A stretch of 43,771 bases of DNA, taken from positions 1 to 43,771 of the forward strand of contig DNJC01000028.1 of the NCBI GenBank assembly GCA_003490025.1, given 5' to 3'. Below, piece by piece: positions 31,258 to 39,593 of this stretch. The stretch is from Geobacter sp. (lineage in GTDB: Bacteria > Desulfobacterota > Desulfuromonadia > Geobacterales > Geobacteraceae). Position 1 is the stretch's first letter. Every line of letters begins with the position of its first letter. The notes beneath the pieces are model-generated. The model did not search any database and had not been told where the DNA came from. It saw only the letters and a list, made by a program, of their open reading frames with translations. A program made the position numbers and the translations under genes.

Positions 31258-32415
31258 TCAGTCCGACTTCTTCAGCGCGGCGAAAGGGTTGTTGCTGAAG
31301 TTTTTGCGCCCCTGATCCCGCCCCCGCTCTCCTTCCGCCCGGGGCGACGGCTTGCCCTGGACCGGCGCGGCCGGCTTTTCAGGGACCGGTTCGGGACTTC
31401 TCTCCCGAGCCGGCTGCTCAAGCTCCAGGCACTCCTGCGGCAAGAGTTCCAGCTCGTCTTCCTGCAGGCAGTTCTCCTTGAAGAAGTACCGGTCGTAGAG
31501 ACGGTGGTACGAGGTCCAGCGCGACGGGTTGTCCGGCTCCTTGCGGATGTGCGTCCTGATGCCGTTGATCTTGGAGTCGAGGTCGTCCAGGTAGTTCAGG
31601 ATGGTCGCCTCCAGGGTTTTCGGGCGCTTGGGCGAGCCGTACTCGTACTGGCCGTGGTGGGAGAGCAGCATGTGCTTGAGGAGCATGCCGAGTTCGAACG
31701 GGAAATCCTTGAGCTTCGAGATCCGTTCCTGCAGCATCTCCACGCCGATGGTGATGTGCCCGATCAGCTTCCCCTCGTCCGAGTAGTCGAAGCAGCGCAG
31801 GTAGGTCATCTCCCGCACCTTGCCGATGTCGTGCAGGAGCGCCCCGGCGATCAGGAGGTCGCGGTTCAGCCCCTGGTAGAGGGGGACCGTCGCGTCCACC
31901 AGCTTCGCCACGGCGAGCGAGTGCTCCAGGAGCCCCCCCAGGTAGACGTGGTGCATCCCCTTCGCCGCCGGCGCCACACGGTACTGCGCCATCAGCTCCG
32001 GGTCGTGGAAGAAGGCGCGCAGCAACCGGCCGATATCCGGGTCCTTGACCGTCTCCAGCAGGAGGTCAAGTTCCTGCACCATCAGGTTTATGTCGCGCTC
32101 GGCTTCCGGCAGGAAGTCCGCCAGGTCGACCGACTCCTCGGGAACCCGCTTCAGCTCCGAGATGATCAACTGCATCTTGCCGAGATAGACGCTCGCCTTG
32201 GCGCGCACGGCAAGGAAGTCGTTCCTGTCGAAAAGGGAGCCGACCTGGTCCGCGTTGTCCCAGACCTTGGCGTCGACCTCCCCCGTCTTGTCCATGAGCT
32301 TCAGGGTGAGGTACGGCTTGCCGTTTTTCGCCATGGCGATGATCTTGTCCTTTACCAGGAAGACCGCCTCCACGATGTCACGGTCCTTGATGTCGGCGAC
32401 GCATTTTTTTTCCAA
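31258..32415 (-). CDS. YhaM-type 3'-5' exoribonuclease (OB-fold + HD domain)
   Basis: 385 residues, TTG start at 32415 with AAAAGGAGCAATTA ahead. An OB-fold nucleic-acid-binding domain at ~10-85 (YLTLKLMDKTGEVDAKVWDNADQV) is followed by an HD phosphohydrolase domain with LLIAGALLHDIGKVREM (the HD pair) and GHITIGVEMLQ, LKHMLLSHHGQYEYGSPK. This is the architecture of YhaM/CBF1. The C-terminal ~70 residues (PEPVPEKPAAPVQGKPS...) are Pro/Lys-rich and disordered, an extension not seen in the Bacillus protein (314 aa). Probably trims RNA, maybe ssDNA. Co-directional with the MBL and coaBC genes. Confidence 0.85.
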   Translation of the reverse strand: MEKKCVADIKDRDIVEAVFLVKDKIIAMAKNGKPYLTLKLMDKTGEVDAKVWDNADQVGSLFDRNDFLAVRAKASVYLGKMQLIISELKRVPEESVDLADFLPEAERDINLMVQELDLLLETVKDPDIGRLLRAFFHDPELMAQYRVAPAAKGMHHVYLGGLLEHSLAVAKLVDATVPLYQGLNRDLLIAGALLHDIGKVREMTYLRCFDYSDEGKLIGHITIGVEMLQERISKLKDFPFELGMLLKHMLLSHHGQYEYGSPKRPKTLEATILNYLDDLDSKINGIRTHIRKEPDNPSRWTSYHRLYDRYFFKENCLQEDELELLPQECLELEQPARERSPEPVPEKPAAPVQGKPSPRAEGERGRDQGRKNFSNNPFAALKKSD

Positions 32416-32428
32416 TAATTGCTCCTTT

Positions 32429-34006
32429 TCAGCATGTCCCGGTTTTGATTGTTGCCGCTATGGCGTCGGCCACGCGTATCCCGTCCAGGGCGGCGCTCAT
32501 GATGCCGCCGGCATAGCCGGCCCCCTCCCCGGTCGGGTAGAGTCCCTGATGGCTTACCGACTGCAGGTCCGCGCCCCGCACGATCCGAAGCGGAGCGGAG
32601 GTCCTGGTCTCCACGCCGGTCAGGGTCGCCTCGGCGCTGATGAAGCCGCGCATCCGCCTCTCGAAGTGTGCGATCCCCTCCTTGAGCGTGACGGCCACGG
32701 CCGAGGGGAGGATCGAGGCGAGGTCGCACTCGGCGATCCCGGGACGGTAGCTGGAGAGAAGCCTCCCCTTGCCGCGCCCCAGGAAACAAAGGAGGCTCTG
32801 GGCCGGAGCGAGGTACCCCCCTCCCCCGGCCCGGAAGGCACGCTGCTCCAGCGCCCGCTGGAACTCGACCCCGGCAAGCGGGGACGACCCGGCGAAGTCG
32901 GCAGGCCCCACGGTCGCCACCAGCGCGCTGTTCGCGTACGGACCGTTGCGCCGGTAGCCGCTCATCCCGTTCACAACCACACCGCCCGCCTCGGAAGCGG
33001 CGGCGACCACCACCCCCCCGGGGCACATGCAGAAGGAATAGGCGGAGCGCCCGGTCCGCTCGTTGTTGTACGCCTGCGCGTAGTCGGCGGGGGGAAGCGA
33101 CGGGTGCCGGTCGGGACCGTACTGGATGGCGTCGATCAAGGCCTGCGGGTGTTCCACCCTGACCCCGACGGCGAACGGCTTCTGCTCCAGGGCCACCCCG
33201 AGTTCGTGCAGCATCGCGTAGGTGTCGCGGGCGCTGTGTCCCGGCGCCAGCACCAGGGCGTCGCAGGCGCTTTCGTCCTCTTCGTTGACCGTCACGGCCG
33301 CCACCTTTCCGTCCTTGAACCGGATGCCGGAAAGCCTGTTCTCGAAGGCGATCTCGAACCCTGCGGCGAGAAGCCGCTCCCGGATCCCCTTCACCACGGC
33401 GCGCAGGCGGTCCGTCCCTATGTGCGGCTTGGCCGCGTAGAGTATCTCCGGCGGCGCGCCGAAGCGGGCCAGTTGCCGGAGCACCCAGCCGCAGTTGGGG
33501 TCCTTCACCCTGGTGGTCAGCTTGCCGTCCGAAAAGGTCCCGGCACCACCTTCGCCGAACTGCACGTTGCTCTCGCCGGAGAGCTCGCCGCTGCGCCAGA
33601 AAAGGGAGACATCGCTCGCGCGCCGGTCCACGTCGCGCCCGCGCTCCAAAAGCTTCGCGGTGAGCCCGTACTCGGCGAGCCTGAGCGCCGCGAAGAGCCC
33701 GGCCGGTCCCATCCCGACGATGACGATGCGCCCGCCGCCGGAAAGCCGGGGGAATCGCGGTTCCCGCGGGGGCTCCACCCGCGACAGGTCGCCCCCCTCT
33801 TCGAGCCTCGACTCGTCCCTCAAGGCGAACTGCACCGTGTAGACCAGCTTGATCGCGCTTTTCTTCCGGGCGTCGACCCCCTTTCTGACCAGCGAAAAGG
33901 AGGTGATCTCGGAGTCGCGGATACCCAGCCTCGCCGCAACCAGCGACCGGAGCGAACCGTCCTCCATCCCCGGGTCCAGGGTGAGGTTTCGTAGCAGAAA
34001 TGGCAT
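32429..34006 (-). CDS. FAD-dependent oxidoreductase, COG2509 type
   Basis: 525 residues. The N-terminus (~1-100) is a substrate/adaptor domain (FLLRNLTLDPG ... IKLVYTVQFALRDE). The FAD dinucleotide fold begins at IVIVGMGPAGLFAALRLAEYGL (~112-133) and is completed by DGKLTTRVKDPN, DALVLAPGHSARDTYAML and GEGAGYAGGIMSAALDG near the C-terminus. This matches the uncharacterised FAD-dependent dehydrogenase family COG2509, widely found next to housekeeping genes. Redox partner and substrate are unknown. The receiver gene's stop lies 12 bp beyond its start codon. It is oriented with the YhaM-type gene, 13 bp from it, and is likely transcribed with it. Confidence 0.85.
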   Translation of the reverse strand: MPFLLRNLTLDPGMEDGSLRSLVAARLGIRDSEITSFSLVRKGVDARKKSAIKLVYTVQFALRDESRLEEGGDLSRVEPPREPRFPRLSGGGRIVIVGMGPAGLFAALRLAEYGLTAKLLERGRDVDRRASDVSLFWRSGELSGESNVQFGEGGAGTFSDGKLTTRVKDPNCGWVLRQLARFGAPPEILYAAKPHIGTDRLRAVVKGIRERLLAAGFEIAFENRLSGIRFKDGKVAAVTVNEEDESACDALVLAPGHSARDTYAMLHELGVALEQKPFAVGVRVEHPQALIDAIQYGPDRHPSLPPADYAQAYNNERTGRSAYSFCMCPGGVVVAAASEAGGVVVNGMSGYRRNGPYANSALVATVGPADFAGSSPLAGVEFQRALEQRAFRAGGGGYLAPAQSLLCFLGRGKGRLLSSYRPGIAECDLASILPSAVAVTLKEGIAHFERRMRGFISAEATLTGVETRTSAPLRIVRGADLQSVSHQGLYPTGEGAGYAGGIMSAALDGIRVADAIAATIKTGTC

Positions 34007-34017
34007 GGGGTGATCCG

Positions 34018-34425
34018 TCAGGCGGCGCCTGTGCCGCGCCTTCTTCTTTCCAGAAGCTGTTCGACGATGATGACGATGTCCAGGGGTGGGGTCGATTTCG
34101 GAATGTGCACCTTCGCCCCCATCTCGGGAATCGGGTGTTCGTGCGGAGCCCCCTGGAAGAAGGAGGTCAGCATGATGATGATCGGGTCGGGCTCTTTAGA
34201 AAGGCGGGTGATCTCCAGCGATGCGCTGACACCGCCCATGCGGGGCATCACCAGGTCGAGGATGACGGCGTCGAAATCCTGCGAGGCGTACGCCTCCACA
34301 CCGTCCACGCCGTCTTCGGCCGTTACCACGTCGAATCCCGCGCCGGTGAAGGCGTCGGAGATCACCTTCAGGAAGAACTTGTCGTCGTCAACCAGGAGAA
34401 TCTTCCTCCTGTTTTCTGCTGTCAT
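34018..34425 (-). CDS. Single-domain response regulator
   Basis: 135 residues, receiver domain only: acidic pair DDD (13-15), phosphoacceptor Asp57 in AVILDLVMP, Thr in IMLTSF and Lys in VHIPKSTPP. No output domain, so it must act through a protein partner (CheY-like). GAGGTCG lies just before the ATG. It stands between the FAD oxidoreductase and the REC-kinase gene, both on the minus strand, and may be phosphorylated by that kinase. The arrangement is suggestive only. Confidence 0.87.
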   Translation of the reverse strand: MTAENRRKILLVDDDKFFLKVISDAFTGAGFDVVTAEDGVDGVEAYASQDFDAVILDLVMPRMGGVSASLEITRLSKEPDPIIIMLTSFFQGAPHEHPIPEMGAKVHIPKSTPPLDIVIIVEQLLERRRRGTGAA

Positions 34426-34508
34426 TTCGAATCGACCTCAAAGCGTGGTGTGAATGTGCGCCATCATACAAAACTGCGTTACAAAAGGAAAGGAGAAAGC
34501 GCCCCTTG

Positions 34509-35699
34509 CTACCTGGGCGCGCAGAGCGGGAGCCGTACCAGGAAGGTCGTCCCGCAGGCGTCGCTTTTCTCCACCTCGATCTTCCCCTTGTAGGTCTTGA
34601 CGATCCGCAGGACGACCGAGAGACCGAGACCGGTGCCGCGGCTGTTGGTGGTGAAGAAGGGATCGAAGATGTTCGGGAGGTTCTCCGGCGGGATCCCCGG
34701 CCCGGTGTCCGAGACCTTGAAGCTTATGTAGTTCTCGTCGTAGTCCAGTTCCACCGTGAGGGTCCCCTCCTCCGGCATGACGTGGATGGAATTGAGGAAG
34801 AGGTTGGTGAAGATCTGCTCGATCTCCATCGAGTCCGCCTTGATGGCGGGGGGGATCTTCTTCAGGTCGGTCACCACCCTGATCCGCTTCTGGCGCAGCT
34901 GCGGGGTGAAGGCCTCGAGGGTGTGCTCCAGGATCCGGTCCACCCGGACCTCGCTGATCTCGAACTTCGGGCGCTTGGAGGCGTCGAGGAGCTTTCCGAG
35001 TATCCCGTCGATCCGGTCCACCTCCTTGAGGATCTTATCCACGTACTCCTGGCGCTCCGGTTCCTCGAGGCCGCCCTTGATGAGCTGCACGAAGAGCGCG
35101 ATCGAGTTCAGCGGGTTGCGTATCTCGTGCGCCATTCCCGCGGATAGATAACCCAGGGAGGCGAGTTTTTCGGACTGCACCACCTCGACCTGGGCGCGCC
35201 TCAAGGCCTCGCTTTTTTCCTGCACGCGCGCCTCGAGTTCGCGGTTCCAGTCGGCTATCTCGGCCAGAAGCCGCTCCCGCTCGCTCAAAAGGGCCCGGTT
35301 CTGCAGTTCGATGCCGCGCAGCTTCAACACGCTTTCGATACGCTCGACCAGATCCTGGTTGTTGAACGGCTTGAGGATGTAGTCGGAGGCTCCCGCCTTC
35401 ATCAGCTCGACGGCGATCTCCTCGCTCCCTTTGCCGGTGAACATGATGACGTAGGTTTCGGGGTAGCTCCGCTTGATCTCCTTGAGCGCCGTGAGGCCGT
35501 CCATGTTCGGCATCATGTAGTCCAGAAGGACCAGCTCCGGACGCTCCTTCTCGATGCTCTCCAGCCCCTCCTGCGCGCTCAGGGCGGTGAAGATCTCGTA
35601 GCCGCGGTTTTTGAGGATGATGGCGGTGAGATCGAGGATCACCTTCTCGTCGTCTATGATCAGCACGCGGCCGCGCGGCTGTTTTTCCGTTTCTGGCAT
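34509..35699 (-). CDS. REC-histidine kinase hybrid sensor
   Basis: 396 residues from ATG 35699 (a TTG eight codons upstream is possible). Order: receiver with Asp60 in LVLLDYMMP (7-125); coiled coil (~135-180); HisKA with phosphoryl His191 in AGMAHEIRNPLNSI; HATPase with N-box FTNLFLNSI, G1 VSDTGPGIP and G2 GTGLGLSVV. No membrane segment or PAS/GAF domain. So the kinase is soluble and its input is its own N-terminal receiver, a RcsD-free phosphorelay style (receiver-controlled kinases). It may feed the lone receivers at 34018 and 36261. Confidence 0.9.
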   Translation of the reverse strand: MPETEKQPRGRVLIIDDEKVILDLTAIILKNRGYEIFTALSAQEGLESIEKERPELVLLDYMMPNMDGLTALKEIKRSYPETYVIMFTGKGSEEIAVELMKAGASDYILKPFNNQDLVERIESVLKLRGIELQNRALLSERERLLAEIADWNRELEARVQEKSEALRRAQVEVVQSEKLASLGYLSAGMAHEIRNPLNSIALFVQLIKGGLEEPERQEYVDKILKEVDRIDGILGKLLDASKRPKFEISEVRVDRILEHTLEAFTPQLRQKRIRVVTDLKKIPPAIKADSMEIEQIFTNLFLNSIHVMPEEGTLTVELDYDENYISFKVSDTGPGIPPENLPNIFDPFFTTNSRGTGLGLSVVLRIVKTYKGKIEVEKSDACGTTFLVRLPLCAPR

Positions 35700-35738
35700 G
35701 ATGCGGGTTCCTGTTTCCGGCAAGGTTGGCGTTGTATC

Positions 35739-35768
35739 AAAAAAAAGGGGCAGCTCACGCTGCCCCGT
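35739..35768 (-). terminator. Rho-independent terminator of the universal stress protein gene
   Basis: Minus strand: GGGGCAGC-GTGA-GCTGCCCC then TTTTTTTT. 8-bp perfect stem with T-tract, 21 bp past the stop. Confidence 0.85.
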
Positions 35769-35788
35769 CTTGTTTCATGAAGCTGCGG

Positions 35789-36232
35789 TCAGGGAAGCCT
35801 GACCGTCACCACCGGGCAATGCGCCTTTCTCACCACGCGCTCGGCGGTGCTCCCGAAGAGGAGGTGGTCGATCCCGCTCCTCCCCTGGGTCCCCAGGACG
35901 ATGCAGGAGGACTGGTCGCTCTCGGCCCGATTCAGGATCTCCTCCCAGGGGACCCCGGTGACGATGGCGCACTGGTAATTGGCCCAGTCGCCTAGGTGGC
36001 TGGCGCAGAACTTCTCCATCATCTTCTGCGCCCCCTCCTCGATCTCCTTCTCCAGGTTCTCGAAGGAGACGTGCGGCACGTAGAAGCCGCGCAGGTCGAC
36101 CGGCTCGTTGATCACGTGCAGGACGGTCAGGCGGCTGTTGAACTGCTTGGCCAGGGTGAGCGCGTACTCGAAGGCGTGGTCGGAACTCTCCGAGAAATCG
36201 GTGGCAAAGAGAATCTTGTCGAAGCTTCGCAT
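35789..36232 (-). CDS. Universal stress protein (UspA family)
   Basis: 147 residues with the UspA fold: ILFATDFSESSDHAFEYALTLAKQF (N-terminal strand and helix), VLHVINEP, and the ATP-binding C-terminal motif VLGTQGRSGIDHLLFGSTAERVVRKAHCPVVTV (G-2x-G-9x-G-S/T). Retention of this motif suggests an ATP-binding type. Produced under stress or starvation in many bacteria; role here unknown. It lies between the kinase and the receiver at 36261 with a terminator behind it. Confidence 0.92.
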   Translation of the reverse strand: MRSFDKILFATDFSESSDHAFEYALTLAKQFNSRLTVLHVINEPVDLRGFYVPHVSFENLEKEIEEGAQKMMEKFCASHLGDWANYQCAIVTGVPWEEILNRAESDQSSCIVLGTQGRSGIDHLLFGSTAERVVRKAHCPVVTVRLP

Positions 36233-36260
36233 CTGGACCCCCGCGGTTGCGGCATCAGAG

Positions 36261-36641
36261 TCAGTGGCTGGTTTCCTTGAAGATCTTTTTCAGGATCGAT
36301 TTCAGCTCGTCTATCTTCACCGGCTTGTTGATGTACTCGAAGGCTCCCAGGTTCATCGCCTCTATGTACGATTCCACCCCGCCATACGCCGTGATCATGA
36401 TGACGTTGCTGGCGGGATAGCTCCTGTTCAGCTCCTTCAGGAAGGTGATGCCGTTCATCTCGGGCATGTTGATGTCGGTGACGATCAGGTTCACCTCCTG
36501 CTCGCGCAGGTAGTTCAGCGCCTCGAACCCGTTCGCCACACTATCAACCAGGAAACCCTCTTTCGCCAGCAACCGGGAGAGACCGATCCGCGCGTTTTCC
36601 TCGTCATCCACCACCAGTATTCGCTTGGGCTGCTTTGGCAA
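36261..36641 (-). CDS. Single-domain response regulator
   Basis: 126 residues, TTG start at 36641 with GGAG upstream. Receiver hallmarks: VDDEEN (11-13), Asp56 in IVTDINMPEMNG, Thr and Ala in IMITAYGG, Lys in INKPVK. No output domain. A GAF-domain remnant (~36700-36898) just upstream on the same strand suggests the gene was once behind a sensor kinase that has been lost. The stop at 36261 lies 28 bp before the universal stress protein start. Confidence 0.87.
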   Translation of the reverse strand: MPKQPKRILVVDDEENARIGLSRLLAKEGFLVDSVANGFEALNYLREQEVNLIVTDINMPEMNGITFLKELNRSYPASNVIMITAYGGVESYIEAMNLGAFEYINKPVKIDELKSILKKIFKETSH

Positions 36642-36699
36642 GATCAGGCTCCGATGTTCTTATTAAAAATGCAGCTTTGATTCTAGCACCGGCCCGACC

Positions 36700-36898
36700 G
36701 GTGTCAAGCCGGCTCCGTTCCCCGGAAGCGAATCTTTTCCAGAGTTTGACGGCGCTAAGAATCGGGTTCGCGATGATCGAGACGAAGTGGATCTCGTCCT
36801 CGGAAAACGTCTTCATTGTAGTGCTGTTCACGTTAATGAAACCGTACGCTTCCTGCCGGTCAGAAACCGGGAATGAGAGCATGGAGTTGCGGCAGGCT
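36700..36898 (-). pseudogene. GAF-domain remnant
   Basis: On the minus strand the frame between the G/C-tract repeat (36911-36955) and the receiver gene encodes NSMLSFPVSDRQEAYGFINV, then NSTTMKTFSEDEIHFVSIIANPI and LSAVKLWKRF. This is the C-terminal half of a GAF domain (pattern SML-PV-YGFINV-FS-DE-FVSIIAN). No start codon with a Shine-Dalgarno, no N-terminal half and no kinase. The 5' break coincides with the palindromic repeat, which hints at repeat-linked deletion. The following bases stay open to 36604 but look non-coding. Confidence 0.65.
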
Positions 36899-36915
36899 GC
36901 ATGCTTGCCGTACCG

Positions 36916-36953
36916 TCCCTCCCCCTTCAAGGGGGAGGACAGGAGGGGGATGG
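36916..36953. repeat. G/C-tract palindrome between GAF remnant and RodZ-like gene
   Basis: CCCTCCCCCTTC-AAG-GGGGAGGAC followed by AGGAGGGGGATGGG. Same repeat style as at 12752, 15523, 16682 and 23022. It lies just past the stop of the RodZ-like gene and at the 5' break of the GAF remnant. Confidence 0.5.
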
Positions 36954-36959
36954 GCTGCT

Positions 36960-37790
36960 TTATGGCTTTTGCTGCTCGCCCTTCAGCTCGACGTGCGCCG
37001 GTTTCCCCGGCTCTCCCAGCGATTTCAGCGGCTTGCCGTTGAACTCCGCCTCCACGGCCCCGCCGTCGCCCAATTCCAGCACGAAGAGCCGCTGTCCCTT
37101 CCACTCTATGATGTCGCCGGCCTTCAGGTCGTAGCGCTGCGAGATGCTGTCGTCTATGGTTATGCTGAGCCAGCTGTCCCGGGTGAAGCGGAGGCGGAGC
37201 ACGATGCCGCTTTGCTTTCCCGCCGGGGCGGCCGCGGTGGGCGGCTCGGTGAACCCGGGCGCCACCGCGTCGCTCTTGGCCGAGCTACTTGGCTTTTGGA
37301 TCGGCGCGGTCACCGGCGCCTGTACCGGCACCGGGGGAGGCGCAGGCGCAGCAGGCTGCGGGGGAGGCTTTTGTTCCCCCTCCGACAGGAAGAAGGCCGC
37401 AACGATCACCAGCGCCAGGAGCAGCGTCGGTATCAGCCAGCGGTTGCGTCCGCCTAGTTTCGCCCTCTCCACCGCCTCCATCCCCGGGGCGCCCTGCCTT
37501 GCCGTTTCCGCCTGCGGCCGCGGTGCGGCGGGAAGCCCCCGCTCGTACCTCGCCACGACGTCGTCGCCCGAAAGGGCGAGGTACCCCGCGTACAGCCGCA
37601 GGAAACCCTTGATGTAGGCGGCGTTGGGGAGTTTCTCGAACTCCCCCTCCTCAATGGCGATCAGGTAGCTCTTCCCGATCTTGGTCACCCGCGCCGCATC
37701 GTCGAGCTGGAGCCCCTTCGCCTCGCGCACGCCGCGAAGGTACTCTCCTACCGGCATCTCTGCGCTGTTCTCTGCATCTGCCTCGGGCAC
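36960..37790 (-). CDS. RodZ-like helix-turn-helix membrane protein
   Basis: 276 residues; GTG start at 37790, seven bases after the upstream gene's stop, with AGGTGAC. N-terminal HTH_25 cytoplasmic domain (GEYLRGVREAKGLQLDDAARVTKIGKSYLIAIEEGEFEKLP), one membrane segment at 119-136 (LIPTLLLALVIVAAFFL), a Pro/Ala-rich periplasmic linker, and a C-terminal DUF4115 domain (~190-265; IVLRLRFTRDSWLSITIDD; GDIIEWKGQRLFVLELGDGG). This is RodZ architecture. RodZ connects MreB to the elongasome in rod-shaped cells. Many such homologues occur per genome in this group, so equivalence to RodZ is not certain. Co-transcribed with the TPR lipoprotein, and separated by 7 bp. Confidence 0.82.
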   Translation of the reverse strand: MPEADAENSAEMPVGEYLRGVREAKGLQLDDAARVTKIGKSYLIAIEEGEFEKLPNAAYIKGFLRLYAGYLALSGDDVVARYERGLPAAPRPQAETARQGAPGMEAVERAKLGGRNRWLIPTLLLALVIVAAFFLSEGEQKPPPQPAAPAPPPVPVQAPVTAPIQKPSSSAKSDAVAPGFTEPPTAAAPAGKQSGIVLRLRFTRDSWLSITIDDSISQRYDLKAGDIIEWKGQRLFVLELGDGGAVEAEFNGKPLKSLGEPGKPAHVELKGEQQKP

Positions 37791-37796
37791 GTCACC

Positions 37797-38543
37797 TCAC
37801 TTCAGCAGGTCCAGGTATTCCCTGGAAAGCTGACCGATCTCCGAATCGGGCGCAATGCGGACCACTTCGCGGAAGGCGCCTCTGGCGGCCTCCGTGTCCT
37901 TCAACTTCACCTGTGCAAGAGCCAGGTGATAGTGGGCGCTGGCATAGGAGCCGTTTATCTGCAGCGCCTTTCGGTACTCATCGATGGCAAGCTCCGTCTT
38001 GTCCAGAGCGAAATAGACCCGGCCGAGGTGCAGCCTGAGACGCGGATCGCTCCCGTTCTTGGCGACAGCGCCCCGCAAGACCGTCAGGGCCTGCTGGTAT
38101 TCCCCCTTGCCCAGCAAGGCGAGCCCCAGGTTGATGACCACGCTCTCCTGCCCCTGGTAGAAGATGTCGTCCTGCACCGTCCTGAGCTGGACGATGGCCT
38201 CGTCCCAGCGCTTCATCTCGAGGTAGTTCACCCCCAGGTTGTTGCGCGCCTCGGAGTAACCGGGACGGTAACCGAGCGCCTTCAGGTACTTCGCCTCGGC
38301 GAGGTCGAAGCGCCCCTTGCGGAAGTAGGCGAGTCCCAGCTGGTTCAGGAGTTCCGGGTCCTCAGGCATCAGCTTCTCCGCCTCGGTGAACTCCTGCAGG
38401 GCGCCGGTGAAGTTGTTTTCGGCGTAGAAGGACTGCCCCATCTGGTAATGGTAGGTGAACCTGTTCTTGTCCTTCTGGCTCAGGGCGCACCCGGAAGCGA
38501 AAAGGAGCAAGACGGCCAGCATGATCGGGATTGGACGGGACAT
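37797..38543 (-). CDS. TPR-repeat lipoprotein (PilW/PilF-like)
   Basis: 248 residues from the ATG at 38543 (GTGAGGTTT before it; the longer frame has no Shine-Dalgarno). Lipoprotein signal with lipobox FASGC (Cys at 19), then at least five TPR units (NRFTYHYQMGQSFYAENNFTGALQEFTEAEK, LNQLGLAYFRKGRFDLAEAKYLKAL, NNLGVNYLEMKRWDEAI, NLGLALLGKGEYQQAL, RLHLGRVYFALDKTELAIDEYRKALQI...). This resembles PilF/PilW, an outer-membrane pilotin for type IV pilus secretin assembly, but the pilus genes are not nearby. The role in that pathway is therefore only plausible. Confidence 0.82.
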   Translation of the reverse strand: MSRPIPIMLAVLLLFASGCALSQKDKNRFTYHYQMGQSFYAENNFTGALQEFTEAEKLMPEDPELLNQLGLAYFRKGRFDLAEAKYLKALGYRPGYSEARNNLGVNYLEMKRWDEAIVQLRTVQDDIFYQGQESVVINLGLALLGKGEYQQALTVLRGAVAKNGSDPRLRLHLGRVYFALDKTELAIDEYRKALQINGSYASAHYHLALAQVKLKDTEAARGAFREVVRIAPDSEIGQLSREYLDLLK

Positions 38544-38658
38544 AAACCTCACTTGTAAGCTACCGTATATGCACCTGGAAAAGTACCTGGAAAAATTAAC
38601 AGATATCCAGATCGTTGTCAATGAAGAGGCATTCAGCCGGAGGCCGTCTGGCGGCGGT

Positions 38659-39576
38659 TTACAGCTCCCCCACCCCCTCGAAATGGGTCATCTTCTTGAA
38701 GCTGCGGTAGCGTGCCTCGATTTCCGGGTAGGTCAGGGTCTTCAGCCGGTCCAGGCTGAACGCCTCGACGTTGAAGGATGCCATCACGGAACCGAAGACG
38801 ATCGCCTGGCGCACCCCTTCGTCGCTCAGGTTCCCCGTGTTGGCGAGGTACCCCATGAAGCCGCCGGCGAAGGTGTCCCCCGCGCCGGTGGGGTCGAAGA
38901 CCGTCTCAAGGGGGAAGGCGGGGGCGGCGAAGACGGAGTGGCCGTTGAACATCAGGACGCCGTACTCCCCCCGCTTCACGATGAGGTTCTTCACCCCCAT
39001 CCCGATGATCGCCTTCGCGGCGCGCACCAGGTTCGCCTCCCCGGAGAGCTGGCGCGCCTCACCCTCGTTGATGATGAGGAAGTCGACCCGGCCGATCACC
39101 TTCTTGAGCGCCTCGGGCTTGGAGGAGATCCAGAAGTTCATGGTGTCGCACGCCACCACCTTCGGGTTCCTGACCTGGTTCAGCACCTCGGCCTGCAGCT
39201 CGGGATCGATGTTGGCGAGGATCAGGTACTGCGCATCGGCATACGACTCGGGGATCACCGGCCTGAAGGATTCGAAGACGTTCAGGTGCGTCTCCAGCGT
39301 CTGGGCCTCGTTGAGGTCGTAGCCGTAGCGCCCCTTCCAGTGGAAGGTCTCCCCCGGCACGCGCGACATCCCGGTCAGGTCGATGTTCCTCGAAGCGAGG
39401 AAGCGGGTATGCTCCTCGGGGAAATCCTCCCCCACCACCGCTACCAGGTTGACGTCGGTGAAGAAGCTGGCCGAGGTGGAGAAGTAGGTGGCTGAACCTC
39501 CCAGCACCCTGTCCCTCTCTCCGAAGGGGGTCTCTACGGAATCAAGGGCCACGGAACCAACGACGAGTATGCTCAT
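38659..39576 (-). CDS. PfkB-family carbohydrate/nucleoside kinase
   Basis: 305 residues from the ATG at 39576 (GGAGGGAAT before it). The N-terminus ILVVGSVALDSVETPFG, GGSATYFSTSA, and the C-terminal signature DPTGAGDTFAGGFMGYL (anion hole and catalytic Asp of DTFAGG) fix it as ribokinase/PfkB superfamily. It sits upstream of (next to) mtnP, an arrangement known in Geobacter and relatives, hinting at a role in methylthioribose or ribose-type salvage; the substrate is not fixed. A hexanucleotide array at 39594-39665 lies directly upstream of the start. Confidence 0.85.
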   Translation of the reverse strand: MSILVVGSVALDSVETPFGERDRVLGGSATYFSTSASFFTDVNLVAVVGEDFPEEHTRFLASRNIDLTGMSRVPGETFHWKGRYGYDLNEAQTLETHLNVFESFRPVIPESYADAQYLILANIDPELQAEVLNQVRNPKVVACDTMNFWISSKPEALKKVIGRVDFLIINEGEARQLSGEANLVRAAKAIIGMGVKNLIVKRGEYGVLMFNGHSVFAAPAFPLETVFDPTGAGDTFAGGFMGYLANTGNLSDEGVRQAIVFGSVMASFNVEAFSLDRLKTLTYPEIEARYRSFKKMTHFEGVGEL

Positions 39577-39593
39577 ATTCCCTCCAGGTAACG

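Noticed and set aside
36604..36699. Continuation of the GAF remnant as a real C-terminus
   Set aside because: After LSAVKLWKRF the sequence is Arg/Ala/Thr-rich, overlaps the start of the receiver gene and matches no domain.
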